From: Fimenecus sp045594885
GTDB lineage: Bacteria; Bacillota; Clostridia; Oscillospirales; Acutalibacteraceae
Direction: 5' to 3'
Length of the DNA: 64,000 nt
Assembly (NCBI GenBank): GCA_045594885.1
Contig: JAZNZJ010000026.1
Span: forward strand, 1 to 64,000
The translations under genes were made by a program, and so were the position numbers. This document shows, piece by piece, positions 17,836-27,700 of the stretch. Each line of letters starts with the position of its first letter. Within the stretch, counting starts at the first letter, position 1. The notes beneath the pieces are model-generated. The model was given only the letters and a program-made list of their open reading frames with translations. It did no database searches and was not told where the DNA came from.

Positions 17836-18654
17836 TTATACTTTCTTATACACTAAAAAATCAAAGTGTATTTCTGTTTCAAAACCATTATTCTGTCTAA
17901 TTTTTTCTTGAGCACCCAATTCGGTTTTAAAATAATATGGCGTCATTTTAAAAAGATTTACGCCCATTTCACCATCTGTAACAATGTTATCTTTTACAGA
18001 GTGTCTGCCGATAAATTCAAAGCCCTCATAGTCCGTATGCTTTTCTTCATTCTCATAGACATTCTCATAAAGAAGGTTTTTAAGTCCCATCAAATGATTT
18101 TTACCCGGCACGGCATAAATCATATAACCGCCGTTTTTAAGGACACGACGAATTTCATTATCGACCATCGGTGCAAAAACATTAATCACGATGTCACAGG
18201 TTTCATTTTTCAAAGGAACAGCGAAACAACTGCCCACAAAAAACGTCGCCTTTTTATATTTGCCCGCCGCAAATCTCACTGCTTCTTTAGAAATATCAAG
18301 CCCGTAAAGTGAATAGTTAATTTTTGACTTATCAAGATGTTCCATAAGTCTGCCATCATAAAAACCTTCGCCGCAGCCCAAATCGAGAATAGTCGTTTTT
18401 TGACTATTCGCAGAAACTTGCCCCACTAATTCATTTAACTTATCAGAAAAACAATTGTATTTTCCACTTTCAAGAAATGCCCGACGGGACAAAACCATAT
18501 CTTTTGAATCGCCGGGGTTATCGGAATGCTTTTTGTTCACAGGCAACAAGTTTACATACCCTTGTTTTGCAATATCAAAGGAATGATTATTATCACAATG
18601 GTATGTTTTGTGGTCAATATTCAGTTGTGATTTACAAATTGGACAAATGAACAT
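17836..18654 (-). CDS. rlmA: 23S rRNA (guanine-N1)-methyltransferase, RlmA type
   Basis: A 272-aa SAM-dependent methyltransferase. The N-terminal zinc knuckle (CPIC at about 4-7, then C and H in YHCDNNHSFD at about 19-25) and the linker KQGYVNLLP are diagnostic for the RlmA group, which methylates G745 or G748 in helix 35 of 23S rRNA. SAM-binding motif I is LDLGCGEGFYDG (about 94). The Gram-positive type at G748 is also known as TlrB; which base is used cannot be told. The ATG at 18654 has AGGTGA ahead. Its upstream region overlaps the leuS terminator, so its promoter is not obvious. Confidence 0.85.
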   Translation of the reverse strand: MFICPICKSQLNIDHKTYHCDNNHSFDIAKQGYVNLLPVNKKHSDNPGDSKDMVLSRRAFLESGKYNCFSDKLNELVGQVSANSQKTTILDLGCGEGFYDGRLMEHLDKSKINYSLYGLDISKEAVRFAAGKYKKATFFVGSCFAVPLKNETCDIVINVFAPMVDNEIRRVLKNGGYMIYAVPGKNHLMGLKNLLYENVYENEEKHTDYEGFEFIGRHSVKDNIVTDGEMGVNLFKMTPYYFKTELGAQEKIRQNNGFETEIHFDFLVYKKV

Positions 18655-18669
18655 ATTTTTTCACCTATG

Positions 18670-18700
18670 AAAAAGTGGTGAAGGATGCCCTCCACCACCA
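18670..18700 (-). terminator. Intrinsic terminator after leuS
   Basis: Minus-strand stem GTGGTGGAGG / CCTTCACCAC (one G-U pair) with loop GCAT, followed by TTTTTC. It begins about 10 bp after the leuS stop and closes the long housekeeping operon. Confidence 0.85.
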
Positions 18701-18710
18701 TACCATTCAA

Positions 18711-21119
18711 TTATTTTGCAACAATATTTACAAGCTTACCCTTAACGTAGATTTCTTTAATGATATTCTTGCCGTTAAGCTCTGCTGCAACCTTTTCGTC
18801 AGCCTTAGCCAAAGCAATAGCATCTGCCTGCTCAATGTCTGCAGGAACATTGAGTTTTGCACGGATTTTACCGTTAATCTGAACAACAATTTCAATTGTT
18901 TCATCAACGCACTTTGCTTCATCATATGTTGGCCACACACCGTCAGCCGCCATCATCTTACCGTAGCCGCAAACCTCCCACATTTCTTCTGTAACGTGAG
19001 GTGCAAATGGGTTAACAAGAAGAAGAAGTACTTTAAGTTCTGCCTTATTGATTGAACCCTTTGTATAAATTGCGTTAAGAAGTGTCATAAGTGCTGCGAT
19101 TGCAGTATTGTATTTAAGAGCTTCAATATCTTCTGTTACCTTCTTAATTGTCTTGTGGAATGAAGAAGAAAGTTCTTTTGAGAATTCGTCACCGTCTGTG
19201 AGAATTTCCTGTAAATTCCAAATTCTGTCAACAAATCTCTTACAGCCCTTAACTGAATTTTCTGACCAAGGAGCAGCCTGCTCGTAGTCACCCATAAAGA
19301 GCACATAAGTACGAAGAACGTCTGCACCGAATACGTCAACAACCTCGTTAGGGTCAATAACATTACCACGAGATTTACTCATCTTAACACCGTCAGGTCC
19401 AAGAATAAGTCCCTGTGCAGTTCTCTTTGCATATGGTTCTTCACATGGTACTGCACCAATGTCATAGAGGAATTTATGCCAGAAACGAGAATAAATAAGG
19501 TGACGTGTAACGTGCTCCATACCACCGTTGTACCAGTCAACAGGCATCCAATAGTTGAGCTTATCCATATCAGCAAGACAACTATCATTGTGTGGGTCGA
19601 TGTATCTTAAGAAATACCAAGACGAACCCGCCCACTGTGGCATTGTATCAGTTTCTCTCTTTGCATCGCCACCACATTTTGGGCACTTGCAGTTAACATA
19701 TGACTCAATCTTTGCAAGTGGGCTTTCGCCGTCAGTACCGGGAGCAAAGTTTTCAACATCGGGAAGTCTTAACGGAAGTTCCTCATAAGGCACAGCAACC
19801 ATACCGCATTTATCACAGTGCACAATCGGGATTGGCTCACCCCAATAACGCTGACGGTTGAATGCCCAGTCCTTCATCTTATACTGAACACCGCCTTCAC
19901 CGATTCCTTTTTCCTGCAAGAAATCAATCATTTTTGCGATTGACTCTTTCTTATTATCAACACCATTAAGGAAATCGGAGTTAACCATTTCGCCGTCACC
20001 TGCATAAGCAGATTCCTCAATATTACCGCCCTTGATAACCTCAATAATATCAATACCAAATTTCTTTGCGAAATCATAGTCACGGTCATCGTGTGCGGGC
20101 ACTGCCATAATAGCACCTGTACCGTAACCCATCATAACATAGTCAGATATGTAAATCGGAATATCCTTACCGTTTACGGGGTTCTTTGCAGTGATACCTG
20201 CAATCTTAACACCTGTCTTGTCTTTTACAAGCTGTGTACGTTCAAATTCTGTCTTCTTTGCACACTCTGCACGATATGCAAGAATTTCATCCATATTAGA
20301 AATCTTATCAGCATACTTATCAATGATTGGATGTTCGGGTGCCATAACCATAAATGTTACACCGAAAAGAGTGTCAGGACGAGTTGTATAAATCTTCAAT
20401 TCTTCAGGGATTTCGTTAAGATTGAAGTTAACGAATGCACCACGTGATTTACCAATCCAGTTAACCTGCTGAAGTTTGATATTTGGAAGATAATCAACAT
20501 CGTTCAAGCCTTCAAGAAGCTTATCAGCATACTCTGTAATTCTTAAATACCAAACATCCTTTGATTTCTGCACAACATCGCTATGACAGATGTCACATTT
20601 ACCCCCCTGTGAGTCCTCATTTGAAAGAACAACCTTACAAGATGGGCAATAGTTAACCAAAGTCTTGTCACGGAAAGCAAGTCCGTTTTCAAACATTTTA
20701 AGGAAAATCCACTGTGTCCATTTATAATACTTTTCTTCAGTTGTATCAACAACTCTTGAGTAGTCGAATGAGAAACCAACTCTCTTTAACTGACTTGTGA
20801 ACTTTTCAATGTTCATATCAGTTACTTTTCTTGGGTGAATACCTGTTTTGATTGCATAGTTTTCAGTTGGAAGACCATATGCGTCAAAACCGATTGGGAA
20901 AAGCACGTTATAACCTTGAAGTCTGCGTTTTCTTGATACCACTTCAAGACCTGAATATGCCTTGATATGACCAACGTGCATACCCGCACCTGATGGATAT
21001 GGAAACTCAACAAGGCCATAGAATTTTGGCTTATCGGAATTGTCTTGAGCCTCAAAAACTTTAGCTTCTTCCCATTTCTGTTGCCACTTTAATTCAGTAG
21101 CTTTAAAATCGTAATTCAT
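18711..21119 (-). CDS. leuS: Leucyl-tRNA synthetase
   Basis: A class Ia synthetase of 802 aa, usual for bacterial LeuRS. The HIGH motif is HVGH in FPYPSGAGMHVGH (about 40-52). A zinc-binding insert with two C-x-x-C pairs is seen (CPSCK / CDICH, about 155-180). The CP1 editing domain has TTRPDTLFG (about 240) and PAHDDRDYDF (about 330). KMSKS is VKMSKSRGN (about 573). The C-terminal anticodon and tRNA-binding domains are complete. It is the last gene of the train that begins upstream of dprA, 38 bp after rsfS. No T-box leader can be fitted in that gap. Confidence 0.97.
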   Translation of the reverse strand: MNYDFKATELKWQQKWEEAKVFEAQDNSDKPKFYGLVEFPYPSGAGMHVGHIKAYSGLEVVSRKRRLQGYNVLFPIGFDAYGLPTENYAIKTGIHPRKVTDMNIEKFTSQLKRVGFSFDYSRVVDTTEEKYYKWTQWIFLKMFENGLAFRDKTLVNYCPSCKVVLSNEDSQGGKCDICHSDVVQKSKDVWYLRITEYADKLLEGLNDVDYLPNIKLQQVNWIGKSRGAFVNFNLNEIPEELKIYTTRPDTLFGVTFMVMAPEHPIIDKYADKISNMDEILAYRAECAKKTEFERTQLVKDKTGVKIAGITAKNPVNGKDIPIYISDYVMMGYGTGAIMAVPAHDDRDYDFAKKFGIDIIEVIKGGNIEESAYAGDGEMVNSDFLNGVDNKKESIAKMIDFLQEKGIGEGGVQYKMKDWAFNRQRYWGEPIPIVHCDKCGMVAVPYEELPLRLPDVENFAPGTDGESPLAKIESYVNCKCPKCGGDAKRETDTMPQWAGSSWYFLRYIDPHNDSCLADMDKLNYWMPVDWYNGGMEHVTRHLIYSRFWHKFLYDIGAVPCEEPYAKRTAQGLILGPDGVKMSKSRGNVIDPNEVVDVFGADVLRTYVLFMGDYEQAAPWSENSVKGCKRFVDRIWNLQEILTDGDEFSKELSSSFHKTIKKVTEDIEALKYNTAIAALMTLLNAIYTKGSINKAELKVLLLLVNPFAPHVTEEMWEVCGYGKMMAADGVWPTYDEAKCVDETIEIVVQINGKIRAKLNVPADIEQADAIALAKADEKVAAELNGKNIIKEIYVKGKLVNIVAK

Positions 21120-21157
21120 ATATTTAACCTTCTTTAAAGAGATTTTTTACTAAATTT

Positions 21158-21511
21158 TTATTCTGTAACAATTGTGCTGATGTCGTATTCTTTTGCATCG
21201 CCCCAAAGATGTTCCAAACTGTATAATTCACGTTGGTCAGGGGTGAAAAGATGAACAACAACTGTGCCGTAGTCAAGGAGTATCCAGCCCGTTGATTTGC
21301 CCTCAACGTTTCTTGGCTCAACACCCTGCTTTGTCAGTGAATCCTGAACCTCATCAGAAAGAGCACGAATATGTGTGCCCGACGTACCCGTTGCAATAAC
21401 AAAATAATCTGCAACTGATGTAAGCTCTGTAATTTCAAGAGATTTTATATTTGTAGCCTTCTTGTTGTCAAGTGTGGCAACAATGTTTTTCATAAGTTCT
21501 GTTCTGTCCAT
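21158..21511 (-). CDS. rsfS: Ribosome silencing factor RsfS
   Basis: A 117-aa protein of the RsfS/Iojap family that binds L14 (uL14) and blocks subunit joining in starvation. The family signature is clear: TSVADYFVIATGTSGTHIRA (about 31-50), then STGWILLDYG and VVHLFTPDQRELYSLEHLW (about 73-102). The ATG directly abuts the yqeK stop. The order nadD-yqeK-rsfS is conserved in Firmicutes. Confidence 0.95.
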   Translation of the reverse strand: MDRTELMKNIVATLDNKKATNIKSLEITELTSVADYFVIATGTSGTHIRALSDEVQDSLTKQGVEPRNVEGKSTGWILLDYGTVVVHLFTPDQRELYSLEHLWGDAKEYDISTIVTE

Positions 21512-22087
21512 TTATTCTATCCTTTCTGCAAGATAATTAAATGCTTTAAGTGTATCTACGTGAATGGGTCTATATTTTTTAGCATTATCTTCAATGGTGA
21601 AAGATAATCCACGAAGAAGTGCTTTGTCAAGATTTTCTTCTGCCATTGCTCTAACCTCTTTCACGTCGGGGTATTCACGGTCTTCAGATGTTAAATCTGC
21701 TACATAAACGATTTTTTCAAGTTGCGACATATCCTCTTTACCCGTCGTATGCCAACGCACTGCCGAAAGAATTTCTGCATCTGTCACATTAAGTTCTTTT
21801 CGCAAATAAACCTCACCTGCAACTGCGTGAAGAGTAAATTCAATCCTTTTCTCGCTGTCAGTAAGCATTTGACCGTCGCCCTCAATAATTTCTATCATTT
21901 TGTCACAAGGCTCATAACGAAGAATGTCGTGCACAAGCCCTGCGGTATATGCTTTTTCTGCATTCCCGCCAAAAATTTCGGCAAGGCGCTTTGCCTGTTC
22001 GGCAACACAGATTGAATGATATAGTCTTTTGGGCGGTAAACGTTTTTTGAGAATTTCTAAAAACTCACTATTTCTTGCCGTATCCAT
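21512..22087 (-). CDS. yqeK: YqeK-type HD-domain hydrolase (Ap4A hydrolase)
   Basis: A 191-aa HD-superfamily protein. YqeK enzymes split diadenosine tetraphosphate symmetrically. Metal-binding residues are seen in RLYHSICVAEQAKRLA (about 16-31), AGLVHDILR (the H-D pair, about 46) and the later HAVAGEVYL and WHTTG blocks. The start at 22087 gives the usual family length and a 20-base overlap with nadD. A longer frame up to 22177 would run deep into nadD and has no SD. The pair nadD-yqeK links NAD synthesis and dinucleotide turnover by position only. Confidence 0.9.
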   Translation of the reverse strand: MDTARNSEFLEILKKRLPPKRLYHSICVAEQAKRLAEIFGGNAEKAYTAGLVHDILRYEPCDKMIEIIEGDGQMLTDSEKRIEFTLHAVAGEVYLRKELNVTDAEILSAVRWHTTGKEDMSQLEKIVYVADLTSEDREYPDVKEVRAMAEENLDKALLRGLSFTIEDNAKKYRPIHVDTLKAFNYLAERIE

Positions 22088-22694
22088 ATAACTTGTGGTT
22101 CTCCATATATTCAATGATTTCGGGCTCAACAATTCCGTAAAGGCTCTTTCCCTCGTCAATTCGCTCACGGATTTCACTTGAACTTACAATGTAAGCATCA
22201 AGAGGTGAGATATGTATATTCTTCCCGTCAAAATCTTTAATATAAATACCGAGTTTTTCAAATGCATAAGAACGAAGCTCATAAATGCTTTCGTCAGTAT
22301 TTCTTGACGCAACACAAATTGTGCATTTCTCTAAAAGTTCTTTATGCTTATACCATTTGTGGAAAATCAAGAACATATCTGACCCAATAATCAAATACAA
22401 ATCATCATTGGGATATTTTTTCTTCAATTCCTCAACTGTATAAATTGTGTAGCTGTCGCTTTCTCTGTCCATCTCCATACGGCTGATTTCGTATTTAGGG
22501 TTCTGAAATGCGATTTTGCACATAGCGATTCTATCCTTATTGTCTGCAAGGTCATCGCATCGTTTATGCGTAGGAATTTTGTTGGGGATAATAAGCACCT
22601 TATCGAGTCCCAATTCCTCGGTCATTTTGTCAATCATTCGTGTATGTCCCTTGTGGGGTGGGTTGAATGTTCCGCCGAAAATACCTATTTTCAT
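22068..22694 (-). CDS. nadD: Nicotinate-nucleotide adenylyltransferase
   Basis: A 208-aa nucleotidyltransferase that makes deamido-NAD from NaMN and ATP in NAD synthesis. The N-terminal GIFGGTFNPPHKGH (about 3-16) carries the T/H-x-G-H signature. LIIGSDMFLIFHKW (about 101-114) and the late ISPLDAYIVSSSEIRERI (about 162-180, I-S-S-T-x-I-R equivalent) complete the active site. It starts one base after the yhbY stop and overlaps yqeK by 20 bases. Confidence 0.95.
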   Translation of the reverse strand: MKIGIFGGTFNPPHKGHTRMIDKMTEELGLDKVLIIPNKIPTHKRCDDLADNKDRIAMCKIAFQNPKYEISRMEMDRESDSYTIYTVEELKKKYPNDDLYLIIGSDMFLIFHKWYKHKELLEKCTICVASRNTDESIYELRSYAFEKLGIYIKDFDGKNIHISPLDAYIVSSSEIRERIDEGKSLYGIVEPEIIEYMENHKLYGYGKK

Positions 22695-22695
22695 A

Positions 22696-22998
22696 TCATT
22701 TTCTTCCTTTTTTCTTCTCGTCTTTGTGGAGTTCAGGGTTATAACGATAGAATATCATACTGCCACCGATTACACCAACGCAATCGCTGTTTGTTGCCTC
22801 TGCAAGTTTTTGTGCAATATCCTTGGGCTTTTCGGGACTTGTTTCTAAAAGCACTTTGATTTTAATAAGCTCGCGTGCTTTAAGTGCATCGTCCGTCTGC
22901 TTGATGAGTGCATCTGAAATCCCGCCCTTGCCAACTTGAAATAAGGCGGGGAGTGAGTTTGCCTGACCTCTCCAATATGCTCTTTCTTTACTTGTCAT
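22696..22998 (-). CDS. yhbY: YhbY-type CRM-domain RNA-binding protein
   Basis: A 100-aa protein with one CRM (KH-like) domain that associates with pre-50S ribosomes. The signature QVGKGGISDALIKQTDDALK (about 21-40), then ELIKIKVL and VGVIGGSMIFYRYN (about 74-87) is typical; the G-x-x-G loop is GKGG. The basic tail ends KKKGRK. It is packed between rdgB and nadD with gaps of 3 and 1 bp. Confidence 0.93.
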   Translation of the reverse strand: MTSKERAYWRGQANSLPALFQVGKGGISDALIKQTDDALKARELIKIKVLLETSPEKPKDIAQKLAEATNSDCVGVIGGSMIFYRYNPELHKDEKKKGRK

Positions 22999-23001
22999 AT
23001 A

Positions 23002-23595
23002 TTATTCTCCTAAATATTTCGGTAATTCTTCTACAAATTTGCGGAGGGCATTTCCGCGGTGACTGACCTTATCTTTTTCTTCTGCTGAAAGTTCGCCGAA
23101 AGTCTTGTCACCTACTAAAAATAACGGGTCATAACCAAATCCGCCGTTGCCGTGGACCTCGTGTGCGATAACACCCTCGCAAGTGCCACGAACTGTGAAG
23201 CTTCTTCCGTCGGGGAAACAGCAACATACACAGCTTACAAATCTTGCTGTTCTTTCACTATCGGGAACATCTTTCATAAGTCCCAACAACTTTTCGTTAT
23301 TCTTCACATCGTTTCCGTGTTCACCGCCAAAACGAGCAGAATAAACACCGGGGGCACCGTCAAGGTAATCAACCATAAGTCCCGAATCATCTGCAACACA
23401 GACCATTCCACTTTCTTTGCAACCGCTATCCGCCTTTAAAAACGCATTTTCTTCAAAGGTTTCGCCTGTTTCGTCAACGTCAGAAAGTTCAATTCCCGCC
23501 ATATCGGCAGTAAGTACATTTATACCAAGCGGTGAGAGTATTCTTTGTAATTCCACCTGTTTTTTCATATTATGAGTTGCGATTAAAAAGTCCAA
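23002..23595 (-). CDS. rdgB: XTP/dITP diphosphatase (non-canonical purine NTP pyrophosphatase)
   Basis: A 197-aa house-cleaning enzyme that removes ITP, dITP and XTP. Signature parts: IATHNMKKQVELQ (about 5-17; the usual T-x-N-x-x-K), ETGETFEENAFLKA (about 42-55), CVADDSGLMVDYLDGAPGVY (about 66-85), HGNGGFGYDPLF (about 147-158) and SHRGNALRKF (about 177). The start at 23595 overlaps the ftsY 3' end by 26 bases, which is consistent with the family N-terminus and needs no frameshift. Confidence 0.95.
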   Translation of the reverse strand: MDFLIATHNMKKQVELQRILSPLGINVLTADMAGIELSDVDETGETFEENAFLKADSGCKESGMVCVADDSGLMVDYLDGAPGVYSARFGGEHGNDVKNNEKLLGLMKDVPDSERTARFVSCVCCCFPDGRSFTVRGTCEGVIAHEVHGNGGFGYDPLFLVGDKTFGELSAEEKDKVSHRGNALRKFVEELPKYLGE

Positions 23596-24724
23596 AGAAA
23601 CCCCTCTTTTTCTTTTCTTTCTTAGTGTCTTCTGAAGAATTTATCTCTTCTTCCTGCTCATATCCTTGGTCATCTGCTTCGGGAGTGACTTCAGACTCTC
23701 CACTGTCTTCATCGGTGTTTTCTTCTTGTAAAACAACTTCAACAGTTTCTTCGTATTCTTCTTTGTTCTCTTCCACAATTTCAAGTTGAATGTCCTCCTC
23801 TTCTTTGTAATCTATCTTATCAAATAAGCCGTCGGCAAATGCTGATGGTTTAAAGGGTTGCAAATCGTCAATCTGTTCACCCACACCGATAAACTTAACT
23901 GCAATATCAAGTTCATTCTTGATAGCCAAAACCACACCACCACGTGCAGTACCGTCAAGCTTTGTAAGTACAATACCCGTAATGTCGGCAACACTCTTAA
24001 ATTCACGAGCCTGATTAACTGCATTTTGACCCGTCGTTGCATCAAGCACCAACAATACCTCACGGTCAGAGTATGGCAACTCACGGTCAATAACACGGTA
24101 AATCTTATTAAGCTCATCCATAAGATTTTTCTTATTATGAAGACGACCTGCAGTGTCAATAATGATGATTTCACTATCTCTTGCCTTTGCTGCGTTGATT
24201 GTGTCAAAAACTACTGCCGCAGGGTCCGCACCCTCTTTATGCTTGACAATATCAACACCTGCACGGTCCGCCCAGATTTGAAGCTGGTCGATAGCAGCGG
24301 CACGGAAAGTGTCTGCCGCGCCAAGAATTACACTCTTACCCTGTGCTTTATACATAGCCGCCATTTTACCGATTGTTGTAGTTTTACCAACACCATTTAC
24401 ACCGATTACGAGAATGATTGAGGGCACTGTAATAAGACCCATATCCTCGCCGCCGTAAAGCATTTCGGCAACAATCTCTTTTATTTTTTGACGGATTGCT
24501 TCGGCACCTTTGATTTTGCCCTTTGCTACCTCGTCACGAAGTCTTTCAGTAATTTGAACAGCAGTTGTAACACCAACGTCACCCATAACAAGAATTTCTT
24601 CAAGTTCTGTATAAAGGTCGTCAGTTACCTCTTCATCGAAGCTATCGAGCATATCATCGATAGCACCTGCCATTTTGTTTCTTGTCTTTGTAAGACCAAA
24701 GTTAATCTTTTTGAAAATTCCCAT
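23570..24724 (-). CDS. ftsY: Signal recognition particle receptor FtsY, with acidic C-terminal extension
   Basis: The SRP receptor GTPase that docks translating ribosomes at the membrane. The start at 24724 (MGIFKKINFGL) has AAAGGA eight bases ahead. The N domain begins almost at once, so there is no N-terminal acidic A domain. GTPase motifs: GVNGVGKTTT (G1), DTAGRLHNK (G3), TKLDGTARGG (G4), and the domain end DDLQPFKPSAFADGLF at about 300. About 80 further residues follow: a Glu-rich stretch, then KKEKKKRGFFGLFNRNS. That is the composition and the basic-hydrophobic motif of the N-terminal A region of E. coli FtsY, but placed at the opposite end. Confidence 0.95.
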   Translation of the reverse strand: MGIFKKINFGLTKTRNKMAGAIDDMLDSFDEEVTDDLYTELEEILVMGDVGVTTAVQITERLRDEVAKGKIKGAEAIRQKIKEIVAEMLYGGEDMGLITVPSIILVIGVNGVGKTTTIGKMAAMYKAQGKSVILGAADTFRAAAIDQLQIWADRAGVDIVKHKEGADPAAVVFDTINAAKARDSEIIIIDTAGRLHNKKNLMDELNKIYRVIDRELPYSDREVLLVLDATTGQNAVNQAREFKSVADITGIVLTKLDGTARGGVVLAIKNELDIAVKFIGVGEQIDDLQPFKPSAFADGLFDKIDYKEEEDIQLEIVEENKEEYEETVEVVLQEENTDEDSGESEVTPEADDQGYEQEEEINSSEDTKKEKKKRGFFGLFNRNS

Positions 24725-24742
24725 AGGTAATATCCTTTCCAT

Positions 24743-24780
24743 AGAGAAGATTTTGCCTTCCCCTTGAGGAGAAGCCTGTT
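24743..24780. repeat. Fragment of the dispersed MITE-like element
   Basis: GATTTTGCCTTCCCCTTGAGG at 24749-24769 nearly matches the complement of the centre of the 9422-9524 element. It fills the gap between smc (stop at 24781) and ftsY. In this position it is transcribed as part of the operon. Confidence 0.55.
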
Positions 24781-27700
24781 TTATGCTAAACCGAGTTTAC
24801 GAGCCATTTCTGCTGTCTTCAACTCAAGTATCTTTGATACACCCTCTTCTTGCATTGTAACACCATAGAGCATATCTGCTTCTTCCATCGTACCACGACG
24901 GTGAGTAATAAGAATGAACTGTGTATTCTTTGTCATTCTTCTTACATACTGTGCATAACGTACAACGTTAACATCATCAAGTGCCGCTTCAACCTCGTCA
25001 AAGATTACGAACGGTGCAGGTGTTACCTTAAGAATTGCAAAGAGAAGTGCAATCGCTGAAAGTCCCTTTTCACCACCTGAAAGCAGGTTGATATTCTGAA
25101 CATTTTTTCCGGGTGGCTGAACCTTGATTTCAATGTCACATTCAAGAACATTCATTTCTTCTTCAAGTCTTAACTCTGCTTTACCGCCACCAAAAAGCTC
25201 GGCAAAGGTTTCACCGAATGCCACATTGATTTTCTGGAACTGTTCACGGAACTGAACACTCATTTTTGTTGTCAAATCATCAATCAAGCGAATAAGCTCT
25301 GCCTTTGATTTTTCAACATCACCGATTTGCTCGGACATAAATTCGTATCTTTCAGAAACCTCTTTATATTCGTCAATAGCTGAAACATTGACTGAGCCCA
25401 ATCCTCTAATTTCATTTTTGAGTGCCGAAAGTCTTGTTCGTGCCTCACCAATATTTTCAATAACGATTTCAAGGGCAATTGCCTCACGTCTTGTGAGTTG
25501 ATATTCGTCGTAAAGCTTTGAATTGTATTCTTCAAATTCATTGAGCATTGATGCCTTGCGTTCTTCAAGTCGGGCGAGCTCACCGCTGACTCTTTCTCGC
25601 TCAGATGATTTCTCTTTTTCAAGATTACGCAAATCAGTATTTTCTTTTTCAAGCTGTGCACGTTGAGTCAACAACTCATCAACATCTGTTTTTGCGTCAC
25701 CGCACTGCTTACGAAGTTCGTCGGCAGATGCACGAAGACTCTCAATATCTTTTGTGAGCCAAATGTTTTTATTTTTGAAGCCCTCAATTTCCATATCTAA
25801 TTCTTCAAGACGCTCTGAACGTGAGCCTTTGAGAATATTAAGTCTGCGAATATTATCCTCACAGGATTCAATGTCTTTTTGGAAACCAAGAATCTCAAGA
25901 CGGATATTCTCGGCAACTGTTGAAAGCTCTTCACGTACAAGTGCAAGGCTTTCACGGTCACCACTTACAGCCTCAAGACTTCTTTCTTTTTCAGCAATTT
26001 CTGTATTGAGTTTTTCAACTTGTTCACGAGCAGTAATACTGTCGTTATTTATTCTATCAATTCGTTCTTCAAGTATTCTTTCTTCTTCAATAAGCTCTTT
26101 TACACCGCCCGAAGATGTTTCATATTCACTTTCGGCAAGTTTATATTCACCCTCAAGACGAATTTTTTCTTCGTTCGCAGAAAGAATATCACCCTCAATA
26201 CCATTAAGGTCTGCAATAGCAGATGCCAAATCTTCATTGAGCATTTTTTCTTGAATTGCGAGAGAATTTTTCTTATCTTCAAGGTCTTTAACAGATGCAC
26301 GAAGTTTGTCAATCTCATTACCACGGCTGAGCATTCCCACACCCTGAGCCTTACTACCACCGGTCATTGAACCGCCGGCGTTGATAACCTGACCGTCAAG
26401 AGTTACAATTTTAAATCTGTTTTTGTATTTTTTCGCCATTGTAATGGCAGAGTCCATATCTTCACATACAACTGTTTTACCGAGAAGATTTTCAATAATT
26501 TCACTGTATTTTTTGTCAGTAGCCACAAGGTCTGACGCAATACTTACAAATCCGTAGCAATCATCAAGTCCCTTTTCGTCAAGACTGCGCGATTTGATTG
26601 CAGTAAGTGGTAAGAATGTAGCACGTCCGCCACGGGTTTCTTTAAGATATGCAATTGCTTTTTTAGCATCATTTTCGTTGTCAACAACCACATTCTGAAT
26701 TGCAATTCCCAATGCAGTTTCAACGGCTACACTGTATTTATCTTTAACTGTTATAAGTTGTGAAAGAGGACCATGAATTCCACGAAGTGCACCACGTTTG
26801 CTCTCTTTCATAACACTTCGCACAGACCCTTGATAGCCCTCCATATTCTTTTCAAGGTCATCAAGCACTCTTATGCGTTCATTTTTTCGTTCAATTTCAC
26901 TTTCAATAGCCGCAATTTCAGACTTAATTTTTTCTGTTTTTTCTGTTCTTGTCTTCACTTTTATGAGGTAGCCCTCAACGGCATTTTTATATCCGTCAAT
27001 TGTTTCAATACATTCATCAAGCACCTTTTTAGCATTGTTTTTCTTTTCTTCCAATGCTAAAACAGCATCTCTACGGTTACCGAGAATATCATCAATTGCC
27101 GTAATTCTTGACTTGATTTCTTCAATCTGAGTACTTGCGGTTTCACTTATAACACGATTGTCGGCAAGTTGTACTGTGAGAAGTGAAATTTCTTTTGAAA
27201 GTTCTGCCGCAATAGTTGCAAATTCATTATTTTCACTCTGTAGTTTCTCAATCTCACTAATTTTGCCTGCAAGTCTTTCGTTTGACTCATCAAGTCCTTT
27301 TTCTGCAAGTGCTTTTTGCTCATTAGCCGATTCAATCTGACTGTCAATATCAGTTTCGTCGGCATTTGCCATCAATTTATCTTTCTCAAGTCTTTCGATT
27401 GACTCGTTATTATGAACAATTGAATTTTCGTAAACCTTTGCCTGACTTTCAAGTTCTGCCGCCTGTTCTTCAAAATGAGAAGTTGAACCACGAATTTCTT
27501 CAATCTTCACATTGATTTCACGGGTTTTCTCAATAATATCGTTCATTTTTTGCTCAATTTCTTCAAGCTGACGTTGAGCATCTTTATATTGAACAGAGGC
27601 AATATCTATTTTTCTGTCTTGCTCTTTTAATTTTTCCTGTGTTTTTTCAATATTATGTAACCAGATACCGATTTCAAGATTTTTTCTTTCTTCAGCAAGA

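Noticed and set aside
21120..21157. Possible T-box leader ahead of leuS
   Set aside because: Only 38 bp separate leuS from rsfS, which is far too short, and no specifier or T-box motif is seen.
23570..23595. The 26-base ftsY/rdgB overlap as sign of a frameshift extending ftsY
   Set aside because: The rdgB N-terminus is complete and of normal start; the ftsY tail has biased acidic composition and a meaningful end, so the overlap is real coupling.
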